Origin: Corynebacterium tuscaniense
GTDB lineage: Bacteria; Actinomycetota; Actinomycetes; Mycobacteriales; Mycobacteriaceae
NCBI RefSeq assembly: GCF_008693065.1
Contig: NZ_VXKH01000009.1
Location: forward strand, 1 to 49,843
Direction of reading: 5' to 3'
DNA length: 49,843 nt
Shown here one piece after another: positions 1 to 8,416 of this stretch (position 1 is the stretch's first letter; each line of letters opens with the position of its first letter). Below the pieces are notes generated by a model, which searched no databases, was not told where the DNA came from, and saw only the letters and a program-made list of their open reading frames with translations. A program made the translations under genes and the position numbers.

Positions 1-1337
1 GCTCCTGGTGGGGTGCTAAACCCACCCCGGGCACCTAGCGCAACAGACCCACCTGCGCCTGCTCCGGCCCTGCCACCGGAATCGACACCACCGCTCAACC
101 CTGCGGCACCACGCCCGGCAAGGGGCACAGCCCCACCAAGGCCACCAGCACCGGCTGCACCACCAGCAAGTGCACCAACGGCGCCGGTTGCACCGGCACC
201 ACTAGCCGGTGCTCCGCCTATCACACCGGCCGGCGCTCCGCCTAGTGCACCGACTGGTGGTAGCGATGGGGCAGTCGCACTGGCTACCTGGGTAGGTGTA
301 GCTCCAGAGGCAATCAAATCCAACATATCCGGATTCGGTTTGCCTACCTGCTCCACGATCTCAGCCGGGGTTGTGGCATGCGTGAGATCACCCCAGCCTG
401 TATGAGCTAATGCTTTGTTGACCACCTGTGGTAGCGCTTCGCGGGAAAACTCCGGGACCCCCACATCTGCTCCGCCGTCGTCCATGATGTGGCTGGACCC
501 TGGTTTCATCGGTGGCAGCAACGACTCAAAGGTCGGCACCGTGGGTGCCAGCTGTGTTGTAAGCCTCGGCCCAAACGTACTTAAAAATACTTCTTCCAGG
601 CTTTTTGACGCCACAGGATCAGCTGTAGCACGGACGGCACCTAAGGCTGCGGCAGCTTCTACGGCAGTAGCCTGACTGAGCGTTGCTAGCCCACCGGTAT
701 GATGGCCCAACATGTGGGACTTGGCCGCATAGTGACGCCCCATGACGTCGACAAACTCCACGTTTGCTAGCGCGTTGTGTATCGCTTCAGTTTCAGCTGA
801 GGGCGATAACAACCCCATAGCCGCAGGAAGTTCCCCCAACGCCTGAACCAACATAGAAGCAGTGGACAACCAGTTCTGTGAAATGTCGAACATTGATGCG
901 GTATCTGTTGCGGCTAATTGTGAGACCAGTACCTCTAGATTTCCTGGCCGGCCTGCAACAGGGACAATAATATGAAAGGGATTCGACTGTGGCCGCTCCA
1001 GTGGTGATAACGCCACTGGACTAGAGACATCCCCTGCAGTAGAACGGAAAGAGTCCCCAATGCCTGCATCGACTGCAATAAACCCATCAACCTGCTGGTG
1101 TAACAGCTCGGCAGCACTAGCAAAAAATTGAGCTAACCCCCGGGTTGCTTCAGGCTCACTCACTGAACTAATCGCCTGATGCATCCGCCCCGCCTGATCC
1201 AAACCAGAAACCTGAGAATAGGTTCCAAGGCCACGTACTTCTCGGCTTGCCGTGGTGCCCTTCAAAATACTCGCAGTGCCATCAAGAATTCGCGCTGCTT
1301 GTGCAACATCGTCAGTGCTCAAATACATACCCATCAT
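1..1337 (-). CDS. Gly/Ala-rich protein, C-terminus outside window; candidate PPE/EspB-like secretion substrate
   Basis: The frame is open from an ATG at 1337 to the left edge, giving 445 residues with no stop, so the C-terminus is missing. Residues 1 to about 330 look helical and mixed in composition. From about residue 350 the protein becomes a low-complexity Gly/Ala/Pro tail. The layout of a helical head followed by a Gly/Ala tail resembles mycobacterial PPE or EspB proteins, but I see no YxxxD/E export signal or WXG motif, so the link to type VII secretion is a guess. ATG codons also lie at 1334 and 1328 in the same frame; 1337 is chosen because a GGGGG run lies just upstream. It starts 27 bp after the lipoprotein gene and is probably in its operon. 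The proline-rich frames on the opposite strand are its shadow. Confidence 0.75.
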   Translation of the reverse strand, partial: MMGMYLSTDDVAQAARILDGTASILKGTTASREVRGLGTYSQVSGLDQAGRMHQAISSVSEPEATRGLAQFFASAAELLHQQVDGFIAVDAGIGDSFRSTAGDVSSPVALSPLERPQSNPFHIIVPVAGRPGNLEVLVSQLAATDTASMFDISQNWLSTASMLVQALGELPAAMGLLSPSAETEAIHNALANVEFVDVMGRHYAAKSHMLGHHTGGLATLSQATAVEAAAALGAVRATADPVASKSLEEVFLSTFGPRLTTQLAPTVPTFESLLPPMKPGSSHIMDDGGADVGVPEFSREALPQVVNKALAHTGWGDLTHATTPAEIVEQVGKPNPDMLDLIASGATPTQVASATAPSLPPVGALGGAPAGVIGGAPASGAGATGAVGALAGGAAGAGGLGGAVPLAGRGAAGLSGGVDSGGRAGAGAGGSVALGARGGFSTPPG

Positions 1338-1364
1338 TAGCCCCCGATTAATACTTTTTCTTAG

Positions 1365-2003
1365 TTATAGCTGGTAAAATGCTTCCATTATTTTTTGTGC
1401 AGTGGCACACAATTCCTGTTCACTCACCGGATTTGTTGCCTCCCCGACAACGATTGAAAACTGTCCGCGCGTTGTATCGACGGCAGCAACACAGCTTTCG
1501 TCTCCACTTTCAGCGCCCCGATAGAACATCATTCCGGGAATCACAGACGAATCTGCATCCCTCACAGCAGAGCCTTCTTGCCCCTCAACATCTTCCCGAC
1601 CAGCTGGGGAAATACCAATTGCAAGTCCTATCCCCGGCTCGTTTCCGAGCAGAGGACACGTAATTCCTCCGCCGGGTACAGTGAAATTCGCCTCAATACG
1701 CTTCAATCCCACCGTCGCGAACTCAGTCTCTGAGATTTCCTCACACGGATTGAATAAGTTGTCCTTGATCGCTTCGTAGTCAAAATCTCCGAGAATGAGA
1801 TCACCGCTGGCAAAGTGAAAAGCGGGCACCTCCGTCTGCGTCGGCTCCGATCCAGCGTCAGGCGCTGATGGCGCGGGTGCCTCTTCTTTTGGGGTTGCCT
1901 CGTGCCGTTGGTCAGCTTGCCCGAATAAGCCCGTCGCCGTGCAACTTGAAAGTAAGCTCGCAGTGGCTACAGCCGTGATGACAGTTGCTATCTGCTTGTA
2001 CAC
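1365..2003 (-). CDS. Secreted lipoprotein, DUF3558-like
   Basis: A 212-residue protein with a short signal peptide and a lipobox ending LSSC near residue 21, so it is probably lipid-anchored outside the membrane. Residues 25-50 are a charged, proline-rich linker. The rest carries the NPCEEIS...CPLLG pattern and two later cysteines, which fit the actinobacterial DUF3558 lipoproteins; their function is unknown. The start is a GTG at 2003, with a CGGGGG run about 9 bases upstream. The same AATCGGGGG string precedes the next gene downstream. It is likely co-transcribed with the Gly/Ala-rich gene that begins 27 bp on. Confidence 0.8.
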   Translation of the reverse strand: MYKQIATVITAVATASLLSSCTATGLFGQADQRHEATPKEEAPAPSAPDAGSEPTQTEVPAFHFASGDLILGDFDYEAIKDNLFNPCEEISETEFATVGLKRIEANFTVPGGGITCPLLGNEPGIGLAIGISPAGREDVEGQEGSAVRDADSSVIPGMMFYRGAESGDESCVAAVDTTRGQFSIVVGEATNPVSEQELCATAQKIMEAFYQL

Positions 2004-2053
2004 GCTGCGATACCCCCGATTCTTGTGTTCCCCAGGTCAGTCCGAATCTCATC

Positions 2054-2106
2054 GGACACAAACAACAATGCCACGTTTCAAAGACGCAGGAAACCTTTTT
2101 GTGTCC
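2054..2106. repeat. Inverted repeat upstream of the lipoprotein gene
   Basis: GGACACAAA at 2054-2062 and TTTGTGTCC at 2098-2106 are perfect 9-base complements 35 bases apart. They lie 50-100 bases upstream of the lipoprotein start at 2003, in the 283-bp gap between two minus-strand genes. A looped operator is possible. No gene was found in the gap. Confidence 0.4.
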
Positions 2107-2243
2107 ACTAAAGTAGACATCCATCAAACCCGCTGCTTGAACAGCACGGCTCAATCAGAAAACATTCCACGAATACCCTCTGAACTCATGCCCGAACTGC
2201 TCCCCATCAGCAACCAGCCGATAAATCCAACTCGTGGGCGATA

Positions 2244-2285
2244 ATGCACAAACGTGGTAGAGACTCAGACTCCGAAGTTGTGCAT
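2244..2285. repeat. Inverted repeat just downstream of patatin gene 1
   Basis: ATGCACAA at 2244-2251 pairs with TTGTGCAT at 2278-2285, 26 bases apart, directly after the patatin stop codon on the minus strand. It has no T-run, so it is not a typical intrinsic terminator. It might be a weak terminator or an RNA 3'-end structure. Confidence 0.3.
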
Positions 2286-2286
2286 A

Positions 2287-3156
2287 CTAGTCCCCCAGAA
2301 ACTTCATCCACTGCTCCCACTCGCGCTCAACTTGTGCCTTACCCAGGGCGTAGTTGGCGGTGAGTTTAGCTAGGTTCCGCTCGGATGCGTCCACGCTCAT
2401 GGCGTCTGGGAAGAACACCTGGGCGCGGCCTTGCTCCTCCAGTTCGAGGATGCGGCGTTTTGCTGCGTTGTAGCGTCCAGGTCGCACGATGAGCGCTTCA
2501 GCCACTGCGGGGTGTTTAGGAAAAAGTCTGCGCGTGGCTGTTGGCCGCGTAACGGTTGGGCGGACGTAGGAGCGTTCTTTGGTGGCGAGGACGAGGAATT
2601 TTTGGAAGCCGGCTTTCTCAGCAGCGTCGATAAGCAAGCCCCCTGAATATCCCAGCGCGCCGTCCACATACGGAATACCGTCGATAAAGCCCATCGGCAT
2701 GACTTTCGGCACTGTTGAGGATGCGCGGGCGATGAGGCCGATGCTTTCCGGCGAGTCGATGGTGCGGCGTGTCCACTGGACGGTATGCCCCGTGTCGGCA
2801 CGGACGGCTTCAACGTGAACTTCGATATCACTGTTGGCTCGGAAGGTCTCCCAGTCGAAGGGCAGGACATCACCGGAGCGTTCGTAGATGAACTCGGCGT
2901 TGAAGTATCCGTGCCCTCGCGCAAAGGACATCCACCCGCCGAATTGTTCGTGCGCGGCAAAGGTAGTGAAGGATTCGCGTGCCCGATGTGCATCCTGCGA
3001 TACGTAGTTGAACGTGTGCACGGAACCCGCCGATACACCGCCGACCCAACCGAAGCGCACGTTTTCCTCAATGAGTTTCACAATCGCCGGTGCGGTATAT
3101 GAATTGCGCATCCCGCCACCTTCAATAACTAAGGCTGTGTCGGATGCATCAATCAT
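2287..3156 (-). CDS. Patatin-like phospholipase (tandem copy 1)
   Basis: This 289-residue serine lipase-fold protein has the full patatin active site. The oxyanion loop is GGGMR at residues 13-17, the nucleophile is Ser42 in GVSAG, and the dyad aspartate is Asp165 in VDGAL. Patatins hydrolyse acyl esters of phospholipids or other lipids; the substrate here is unknown. No signal peptide is visible, so it is probably cytosolic or peripheral. It follows a close paralogue 60 bp upstream in the same orientation and is the last gene of the BrkB-patatin-patatin run. Start ATG at 3156. Confidence 0.88.
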   Translation of the reverse strand: MIDASDTALVIEGGGMRNSYTAPAIVKLIEENVRFGWVGGVSAGSVHTFNYVSQDAHRARESFTTFAAHEQFGGWMSFARGHGYFNAEFIYERSGDVLPFDWETFRANSDIEVHVEAVRADTGHTVQWTRRTIDSPESIGLIARASSTVPKVMPMGFIDGIPYVDGALGYSGGLLIDAAEKAGFQKFLVLATKERSYVRPTVTRPTATRRLFPKHPAVAEALIVRPGRYNAAKRRILELEEQGRAQVFFPDAMSVDASERNLAKLTANYALGKAQVEREWEQWMKFLGD

Positions 3157-3216
3157 GTCCCTGATTGTAGGGCTGCGGGAGCTATACCGCTTATCGGCGT
3201 CCCCCGCGCCCCACTC

Positions 3217-4083
3217 TTAGCCCTGCAAGAACGCCTTCATCGCGGACCACTCACGCTCCAGCTGATCTTCACCCGCAGCGAAATTTGCTTCGAGCTTGGG
3301 TACCTTGAGCTCTGTGCTTTCAACCTTCATGTTTTCTGGGAAGAAAGCGTAGGCGCGCCCTTCCTTCTCCAGCTCAATAATGCGGTCCTTGGACCGGTTG
3401 TATTCATCAGCGCGCTCAATCGTTCGACGCGCGACCTCGGGGTACTTGGGGAACATGCGGCGAATCATGGCTGGACGGTTTGGCTGCTCACGAACATAGT
3501 CACGGCCCTTGGTGGCTAAGACGAGGAACTTAGAGTAGCCAGCACGCTCCGCCGCATCAATCACCAAACCGCCACCATCACCTAGCGCCCCGTCCACATA
3601 CGGCACGCCGTCAATATATGCCATGGGCATGAGCATGGGCATGGTGGAAGAACAGCGAATGACCAAGTTAATAAAGTCCTCATCTGTCAACTGCTCATTA
3701 TTAAATGCCACGGTTTCACCCGTATCCGCCCGCACAGCTTCAACGTGAATTGTTGATTCACTCGCATTGAAGCTATCCAGATCAAAGGGGAGGAGGCCAT
3801 CACGGTCCTGGAACATGAACTCGGCGTTGAGCAGGCCACGGCCTAGTGCGAGGGAGCGCAGCCCACCAATCTTCGGGTGCCCCATGAAAGTGGTAAAGGC
3901 CTCCTGAGTGCGCTGCGCATCGCGAGAAAGCATATTCACTGCGTGAATCGCACCAGCAGAAACGCCACCAACCCAACCAAATTGCACATCCTCGTTGATC
4001 AATTTCATGATCGCTGGGGCCGTGTACGAGTTACGGGTTCCTCCGCCCTCAATAATCAGAGCGGTATCGCGTGCGTCAATCAT
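3217..4083 (-). CDS. Patatin-like phospholipase (tandem copy 2)
   Basis: A 288-residue paralogue of the neighbouring patatin, similar along its whole length. It has GGGTR at residues 13-17, nucleophile Ser42 in GVSAG and Asp164 in VDGAL, so the catalytic dyad is intact. Most differences lie at residues 70-150 and near the C-terminus, which may mean different substrates. The ATG at 4083 is 6 bases after the stop of the BrkB-family gene, so translation is probably coupled and the two share an operon. No export signal is seen. Confidence 0.88.
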   Translation of the reverse strand: MIDARDTALIIEGGGTRNSYTAPAIMKLINEDVQFGWVGGVSAGAIHAVNMLSRDAQRTQEAFTTFMGHPKIGGLRSLALGRGLLNAEFMFQDRDGLLPFDLDSFNASESTIHVEAVRADTGETVAFNNEQLTDEDFINLVIRCSSTMPMLMPMAYIDGVPYVDGALGDGGGLVIDAAERAGYSKFLVLATKGRDYVREQPNRPAMIRRMFPKYPEVARRTIERADEYNRSKDRIIELEKEGRAYAFFPENMKVESTELKVPKLEANFAAGEDQLEREWSAMKAFLQG

Positions 4084-4089
4084 GGTTCA

Positions 4090-5274
4090 CTACTCTAACG
4101 GTGAACCAACTGGTTTTCCGCTAGAAATCACTTTCTGCTTCTTTTCAGGCTCAACGTCCTCTAAAACGTCCTCCGCCAAACGCTCTAGAACAACCCCGAT
4201 CTTGCGCTGGAACTGCACGGCTTTATCGGCGCGGGGCGCGGCCTGAATCATCGTCTTAGCCTCAAGCCCCATCTGCAGCTCCTTGGCACGCAGGATCTCC
4301 GCGTCGAGCTTGACTCCCAGCAACAACACGATGTTCATCACCCAAATGGCCACCAAGACAGCGAGCACCGCACCAAACGCCCCGTAGGCGCTGCGCACAC
4401 CGAAGGTGGAGATGTACCACCCGAACAGTGTCCATTCGGCACCGACCACCAGCATGGCAAATACCGCCCCAACGGTGAGCAGGCGGAACTTACCGGGCCG
4501 AACATTCGGCGCAAAGTAAAACAGGCAAGACAGCAGGACCACAGCCGTTGCCACCACAGCTGGGTAGCGCAACCATTCCCACACCGGCAACAGGATTTGG
4601 TTGAGGTAGTTCACCACTGCCTGCAGCCTCAGTGGTTCCGCGATGGGGCCAACCACAGCGTTGATGATGTCTTCGCGCAAGACCAGCGCCGCCATCACCA
4701 CAACGAGCCCAGCCACCAGCAGCAAGGTGATCGCCCACATGGTCAGCCACGTCACCCACAAACTACGGCCCTCCGTCCGGCCATAAATCACGTTGGTGCT
4801 GCGCGAAAACGCACGCACATAGGCCGAAGCGGATAACAGGGAAATCATGATGGATATTGTCAGCGCGATGGTACTTTTCGCCGGGGTGCCCACCACGGTG
4901 AGGAAAAGGTCCATTGCCTGTGGTTGCAGGGCTTCGGGCACGGTGTTACCAATGAACCCGCCGATCATGTTGCGCAGCTCTGTTTGATCGGTGGGAAAGA
5001 GCAAGGTCACGGTGGAGTAAAACGCCAGAAGCATCGGCGCGAATGCTGTGACGCTGAAAAATGTCATGGATGCACCACGGTCCATAATGGCAAGAGGGCC
5101 AAAGTCAAACACCGTGCGTGCAAACACGAGCTTCCACCCTTTCCACCCCAACCGGTTGCCGCATTGCAGCACATTGCTGTCGGCTACCTCGGGGTCAAGG
5201 GCATCGATCGGGCCCGGGCCGTAAGGCTGGATGAGGGCGGGGCGCCGGGGGCCGTCGATAAGCGAATCCTCCAT
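4090..5274 (-). CDS. YihY/BrkB-family inner-membrane protein
   Basis: A 394-residue integral membrane protein. After about 65 cytosolic residues, six hydrophobic segments follow. The last is followed by LLGVKLDAEI, matching the LLGAxLxAE end of the YihY/BrkB family. A charged tail of about 60 residues ends the protein. The family was once linked to RNase BN, but that assignment was withdrawn; it is now regarded as a transporter-like family of unknown substrate. An AGGGTGA sequence precedes the ATG at 5274. It heads an operon with two patatins, which hints at a shared role at the membrane. Divergent from the gene at 5306. Confidence 0.85.
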   Translation of the reverse strand: MEDSLIDGPRRPALIQPYGPGPIDALDPEVADSNVLQCGNRLGWKGWKLVFARTVFDFGPLAIMDRGASMTFFSVTAFAPMLLAFYSTVTLLFPTDQTELRNMIGGFIGNTVPEALQPQAMDLFLTVVGTPAKSTIALTISIMISLLSASAYVRAFSRSTNVIYGRTEGRSLWVTWLTMWAITLLLVAGLVVVMAALVLREDIINAVVGPIAEPLRLQAVVNYLNQILLPVWEWLRYPAVVATAVVLLSCLFYFAPNVRPGKFRLLTVGAVFAMLVVGAEWTLFGWYISTFGVRSAYGAFGAVLAVLVAIWVMNIVLLLGVKLDAEILRAKELQMGLEAKTMIQAAPRADKAVQFQRKIGVVLERLAEDVLEDVEPEKKQKVISSGKPVGSPLE

Positions 5275-5305
5275 GATGTCACCCTAACGTGAGTAAAGTG
5301 TGGCC

Positions 5306-5785
5306 ATGACTACTGTGACTGTGGCTGGCCTGTTTACACCCAACGGCGAGCTTGGCTTCAACGCGAGCCCTGCTGAGTCCCTGTTCATTCTGGCACTGCT
5401 TTTCGCACCAGCAATTCTCATCTTCACCATTGTCATGGTGTTGCTGCGACGCAAACGCACCCCGCAAGAGATCGTCGCGCACACCCTCAAAGTTCACACG
5501 GCGAATCTTTCACCGGATACTGATGAAATCATTGTGATCATCACGGTCGACGAAGACACGTTTAACAAACTCTTGCTTATCGACGGCCCCTGTCGCCTCA
5601 CCTCCCCCACCACTCGCCCAGTAACATTCCAAACTGGAGTCCGCGGTGGCGCACCAACCCTTGATCCGAATACTGGGTGGACCATTCCAGTCACCGCTGC
5701 CACAAAGGCTGAACTGCATGCACTTCCGGCGGAGCCGGGTGAATATGAACTAGCCACGGTAAACGTGGCCATCGTTGTGGAATAA
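5306..5785 (+). CDS. Small single-pass membrane protein of unknown function
   Basis: 159 residues from the ATG at 5306; a GTG at 5300 would add two. A hydrophobic segment at about residues 24-46 (SLFILALLFAPAILIFTIVM) is followed by RRKR, which predicts the N-terminus outside and a soluble C-terminal domain of about 110 residues inside. That domain looks beta-rich. I do not recognise the family. It is divergent from the BrkB-family gene, with 31 bp between the two ATGs, and its stop lies 2 bp from the convergent MFS stop. Confidence 0.65.
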   Translation: MTTVTVAGLFTPNGELGFNASPAESLFILALLFAPAILIFTIVMVLLRRKRTPQEIVAHTLKVHTANLSPDTDEIIVIITVDEDTFNKLLLIDGPCRLTSPTTRPVTFQTGVRGGAPTLDPNTGWTIPVTAATKAELHALPAEPGEYELATVNVAIVVE

Positions 5786-5787
5786 CG

Positions 5788-7014
5788 CTACTTACGCACC
5801 AGGTAACCCGAACGAATCTGCACAGTGCGAATCACCGCGGATACGAGCGCGAGTGACGCCAGCACCCAGTACGGCAGCGACGGTCCAACATAGCCATCCA
5901 GCCACTCAATGAGTGGTGGAAAGCCGAAGCCAATGTAGGTGGCCACGTAGTACACACCGATGACGGAGCCACGCTTCTCCGGTGGAGAGAACGTATCAAC
6001 ATCCAACAAACCTTCACGCAAGCACAGGCCATACGCCAAGCCCAGGAAGATCGCGGCCACCACGAATACAACGAGCGACGGCGTGGCCCCACCGAGTGCT
6101 GTCAGCACAAAGCCGGTGGCAGAACACACCGCGCCGATCACACCGGAGACTGGGCCAAAGTGGAAGTGGCGGCCCAGTGCTTGAATGATCAGGCCCGAAC
6201 CGAAGGCCACCACCGCAGCCACACCGGGCATAAAAGCACTGGATTCAAAGTGATTGCCCACGCGCCCCGCAAGAACCACCACGGCACTTGTCATGGACGC
6301 AAACACCCACAGGCCCATGGGGAACGCCGTGAACAATGCCTTCGCCCCAGACTTCTCAATCACCGGTGCAGGTGCTTCTGCCTCAACACCTGCTGGAGCA
6401 TCATGCTCCGGCACCACCTGAACCTCATGAAAGTTCGGCACATCCCCCGCGCGGAAAGAGTACGCAATCGCAGCGACGGACAGAGCAATGGAGGCGATGT
6501 ACGGGATATAAATCGCGTAATGCGCGCTGACCAGGTGCGCGATAATGCCGGAGGCAATCGGCCCGAGCATGAACCCAGACGTCAGGAAAATGCCGGCCAA
6601 CGTTGTACCAGACGCCCCACGCAGGCGCCCTGCCCACGCAGTACCGGCACTGACCACCAGGCCCACACCAAGGCCGATAACAAACCGGGCGGTCAACAGC
6701 ACCACCGTGTTCTGCTGCCAGAGCATCAGAGCAACGTTGCCCAGCATGGCCACCGTGGACCCCAGCAACACCGCTGGACGAGAACCAAACCGGTCCGCCA
6801 CCAGGCCACCAGCAATCAAACACGGGAACAGCCCCAGAGCATAAATGCCGTAGGCGCTGTTGACCAGTAGCGTGGACATCTCCCAGTCCTCGCGCAGTAC
6901 CACCAGCACGGAAGCAAAGTGGTTCGCGGCCCATCCCGCGCTAATCAAAAAAGCGATGACGCTTGCGAACACAATGTTCGGCGACGACTTCCCCGCACTC
7001 ATGCTGGTTGACAT
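5788..7014 (-). CDS. MFS transporter
   Basis: About 408 residues with 12 predicted membrane segments in two halves, and the MFS loop GGLVADRFGSRPAV between segments 2 and 3. A central cytosolic loop is Ala/Glu/Pro-rich. I start it at the ATG at 7014, because GAGGAGGAG sits 7 bases upstream; the GTG at 7032 would lie before that ribosome site. The substrate cannot be read from sequence. It is divergent from D-serine dehydratase across 121 bp, so an amino-acid substrate such as D-serine is a reasonable but untested idea. Confidence 0.85.
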   Translation of the reverse strand: MSTSMSAGKSSPNIVFASVIAFLISAGWAANHFASVLVVLREDWEMSTLLVNSAYGIYALGLFPCLIAGGLVADRFGSRPAVLLGSTVAMLGNVALMLWQQNTVVLLTARFVIGLGVGLVVSAGTAWAGRLRGASGTTLAGIFLTSGFMLGPIASGIIAHLVSAHYAIYIPYIASIALSVAAIAYSFRAGDVPNFHEVQVVPEHDAPAGVEAEAPAPVIEKSGAKALFTAFPMGLWVFASMTSAVVVLAGRVGNHFESSAFMPGVAAVVAFGSGLIIQALGRHFHFGPVSGVIGAVCSATGFVLTALGGATPSLVVFVVAAIFLGLAYGLCLREGLLDVDTFSPPEKRGSVIGVYYVATYIGFGFPPLIEWLDGYVGPSLPYWVLASLALVSAVIRTVQIRSGYLVRK

Positions 7015-7135
7015 TCGGTAGCTCCTCCTCACTCATGGCTGAGATTGTCAGTTGCAATACTGCGACACACAGCAAAAATTGTGACCTGCGTTACTATACA
7101 TCCTTTACCTGCCCGAACTCCTAGGATTAGGTTCT

Positions 7136-8416
7136 ATGACTTCCCCGATGATGCCGTGGGACCGCCCCGCCACTCCCCAACCAGAACCACTTTCACTGCT
7201 CGGCGCCTTAGAAGCCCAACAGGAAATGAGTTGGACATGCACCCCCGAGCATGCACCTGATGCGCTGGACCGCACCGTCATCACATCTGTAGAAGAAGCT
7301 GCGGTGCGCTTAGACCGCTTCGCACCCTGGATCGCTGAAGCCTTCCCCGAGACCGCTCAATCGCCCCATCCAGGCAGAATCGAATCTGCGCTTGAACCCA
7401 TCGCAGACACGCAGGACTATGTCTCCTCACTCATAGGCTTCTCCTTGCCCGGTGAGCTGTGGGTCAAACGCGATGACAGCCTTCCCATCAGCGGTTCCAT
7501 CAAAGCCCGCGGTGGTATCCATGAGGTTCTCCGCCTTGCGGAGAACTACCCTGCCCCTGAACAACGCGCTAACCTCACCTTGTCCGTTGCCTCTACCGGC
7601 AACCTCGGCCTAGCCGTAGGCACCATCGGCCCCCGCCTGGGTTTCCCCACCGTGGTGCACATGTCCACTGAAGCGAAGCAGTGGAAGAAGGATTCGCTAC
7701 GCGCAGGTGGCGCAACCGTGGTTGAGCACCCCGGACTGTTCACCGATACTGTCGCAGCCGCGCGCGATGCCGCTGCCGACGATCCGGCCACCTTCTTCAT
7801 CGATGATGAAAACTCCCCCGGCCTTTTTGCCGGTTATGCCGTTGCTGGTCAGCGCCTGAAAACACAATTCGACGCCCTTGGGCGCACCTTCACCCCGGAC
7901 AATCCACTCAACGTCTACCTACCGTGCGGTGTGGGCGGAGGCCCCGGCGGTGTCACCTTCGGGTTGAAGTTGGCTTTCGGGGATAGTGTCAACTGCCACT
8001 TCGTCGAACCGGTAGCTAGCCCCTGCTTCATGCTCGGCGCCGCAACCGGGAAAGGCGCGGCGGTGAACTGCACCGAATATGGGCTGAGCGGACGCACTGT
8101 TGCCGATGGCCTAGCGGTACAAAGTCCGTCACCTTTTGCGTTTGAACATGCCGCCGACCTGATCAACGGATTCCACACTGTCGACGACGTGACTACTCTC
8201 GCCAGCGTCAACTGGTTGGAGCGCACTGCGGGCATCTCCGTGGAACCTTCAGCCGCCGCCGGGCTGCCCATCCCATGGCGCCTGCCGGCCGAGGACATCC
8301 CTGATGAGACCACACACCTTGTATGGCTCACCGGCGGTTCCCTCATCCCCGACCGTGACAGGGATCGGCTGCGCGGCCAAGCCGCAACAGCCGCACTGCA
8401 GTGGAGCACGCGTTAA
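7136..8416 (+). CDS. dsdA: D-serine dehydratase (D-serine ammonia-lyase)
   Basis: A 426-residue PLP enzyme that converts D-serine to pyruvate and ammonia. The motif PISGSIKARGG places the PLP-binding lysine at Lys123, as in E. coli DsdA, and is followed by the SVASTGNLG phosphate-side motif. A glycine-rich PCGVGGGPGG loop also binds PLP phosphate. Its length is near the 442 residues of the E. coli enzyme. AGGATTAGG precedes the ATG at 7136. The upstream gap is shared with a divergent MFS gene; no dsdC-type regulator is adjacent. Its stop overlaps the convergent dehydrogenase stop by 4 bp. Confidence 0.9.
   Translation: MTSPMMPWDRPATPQPEPLSLLGALEAQQEMSWTCTPEHAPDALDRTVITSVEEAAVRLDRFAPWIAEAFPETAQSPHPGRIESALEPIADTQDYVSSLIGFSLPGELWVKRDDSLPISGSIKARGGIHEVLRLAENYPAPEQRANLTLSVASTGNLGLAVGTIGPRLGFPTVVHMSTEAKQWKKDSLRAGGATVVEHPGLFTDTVAAARDAAADDPATFFIDDENSPGLFAGYAVAGQRLKTQFDALGRTFTPDNPLNVYLPCGVGGGPGGVTFGLKLAFGDSVNCHFVEPVASPCFMLGAATGKGAAVNCTEYGLSGRTVADGLAVQSPSPFAFEHAADLINGFHTVDDVTTLASVNWLERTAGISVEPSAAAGLPIPWRLPAEDIPDETTHLVWLTGGSLIPDRDRDRLRGQAATAALQWSTR

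Noticed and set aside
13-675. Proline/alanine-rich open frames on the plus strand
   Set aside because: They are mirror images of the Gly/Ala-rich minus-strand gene, whose frame stays open from 1337 to the left edge.
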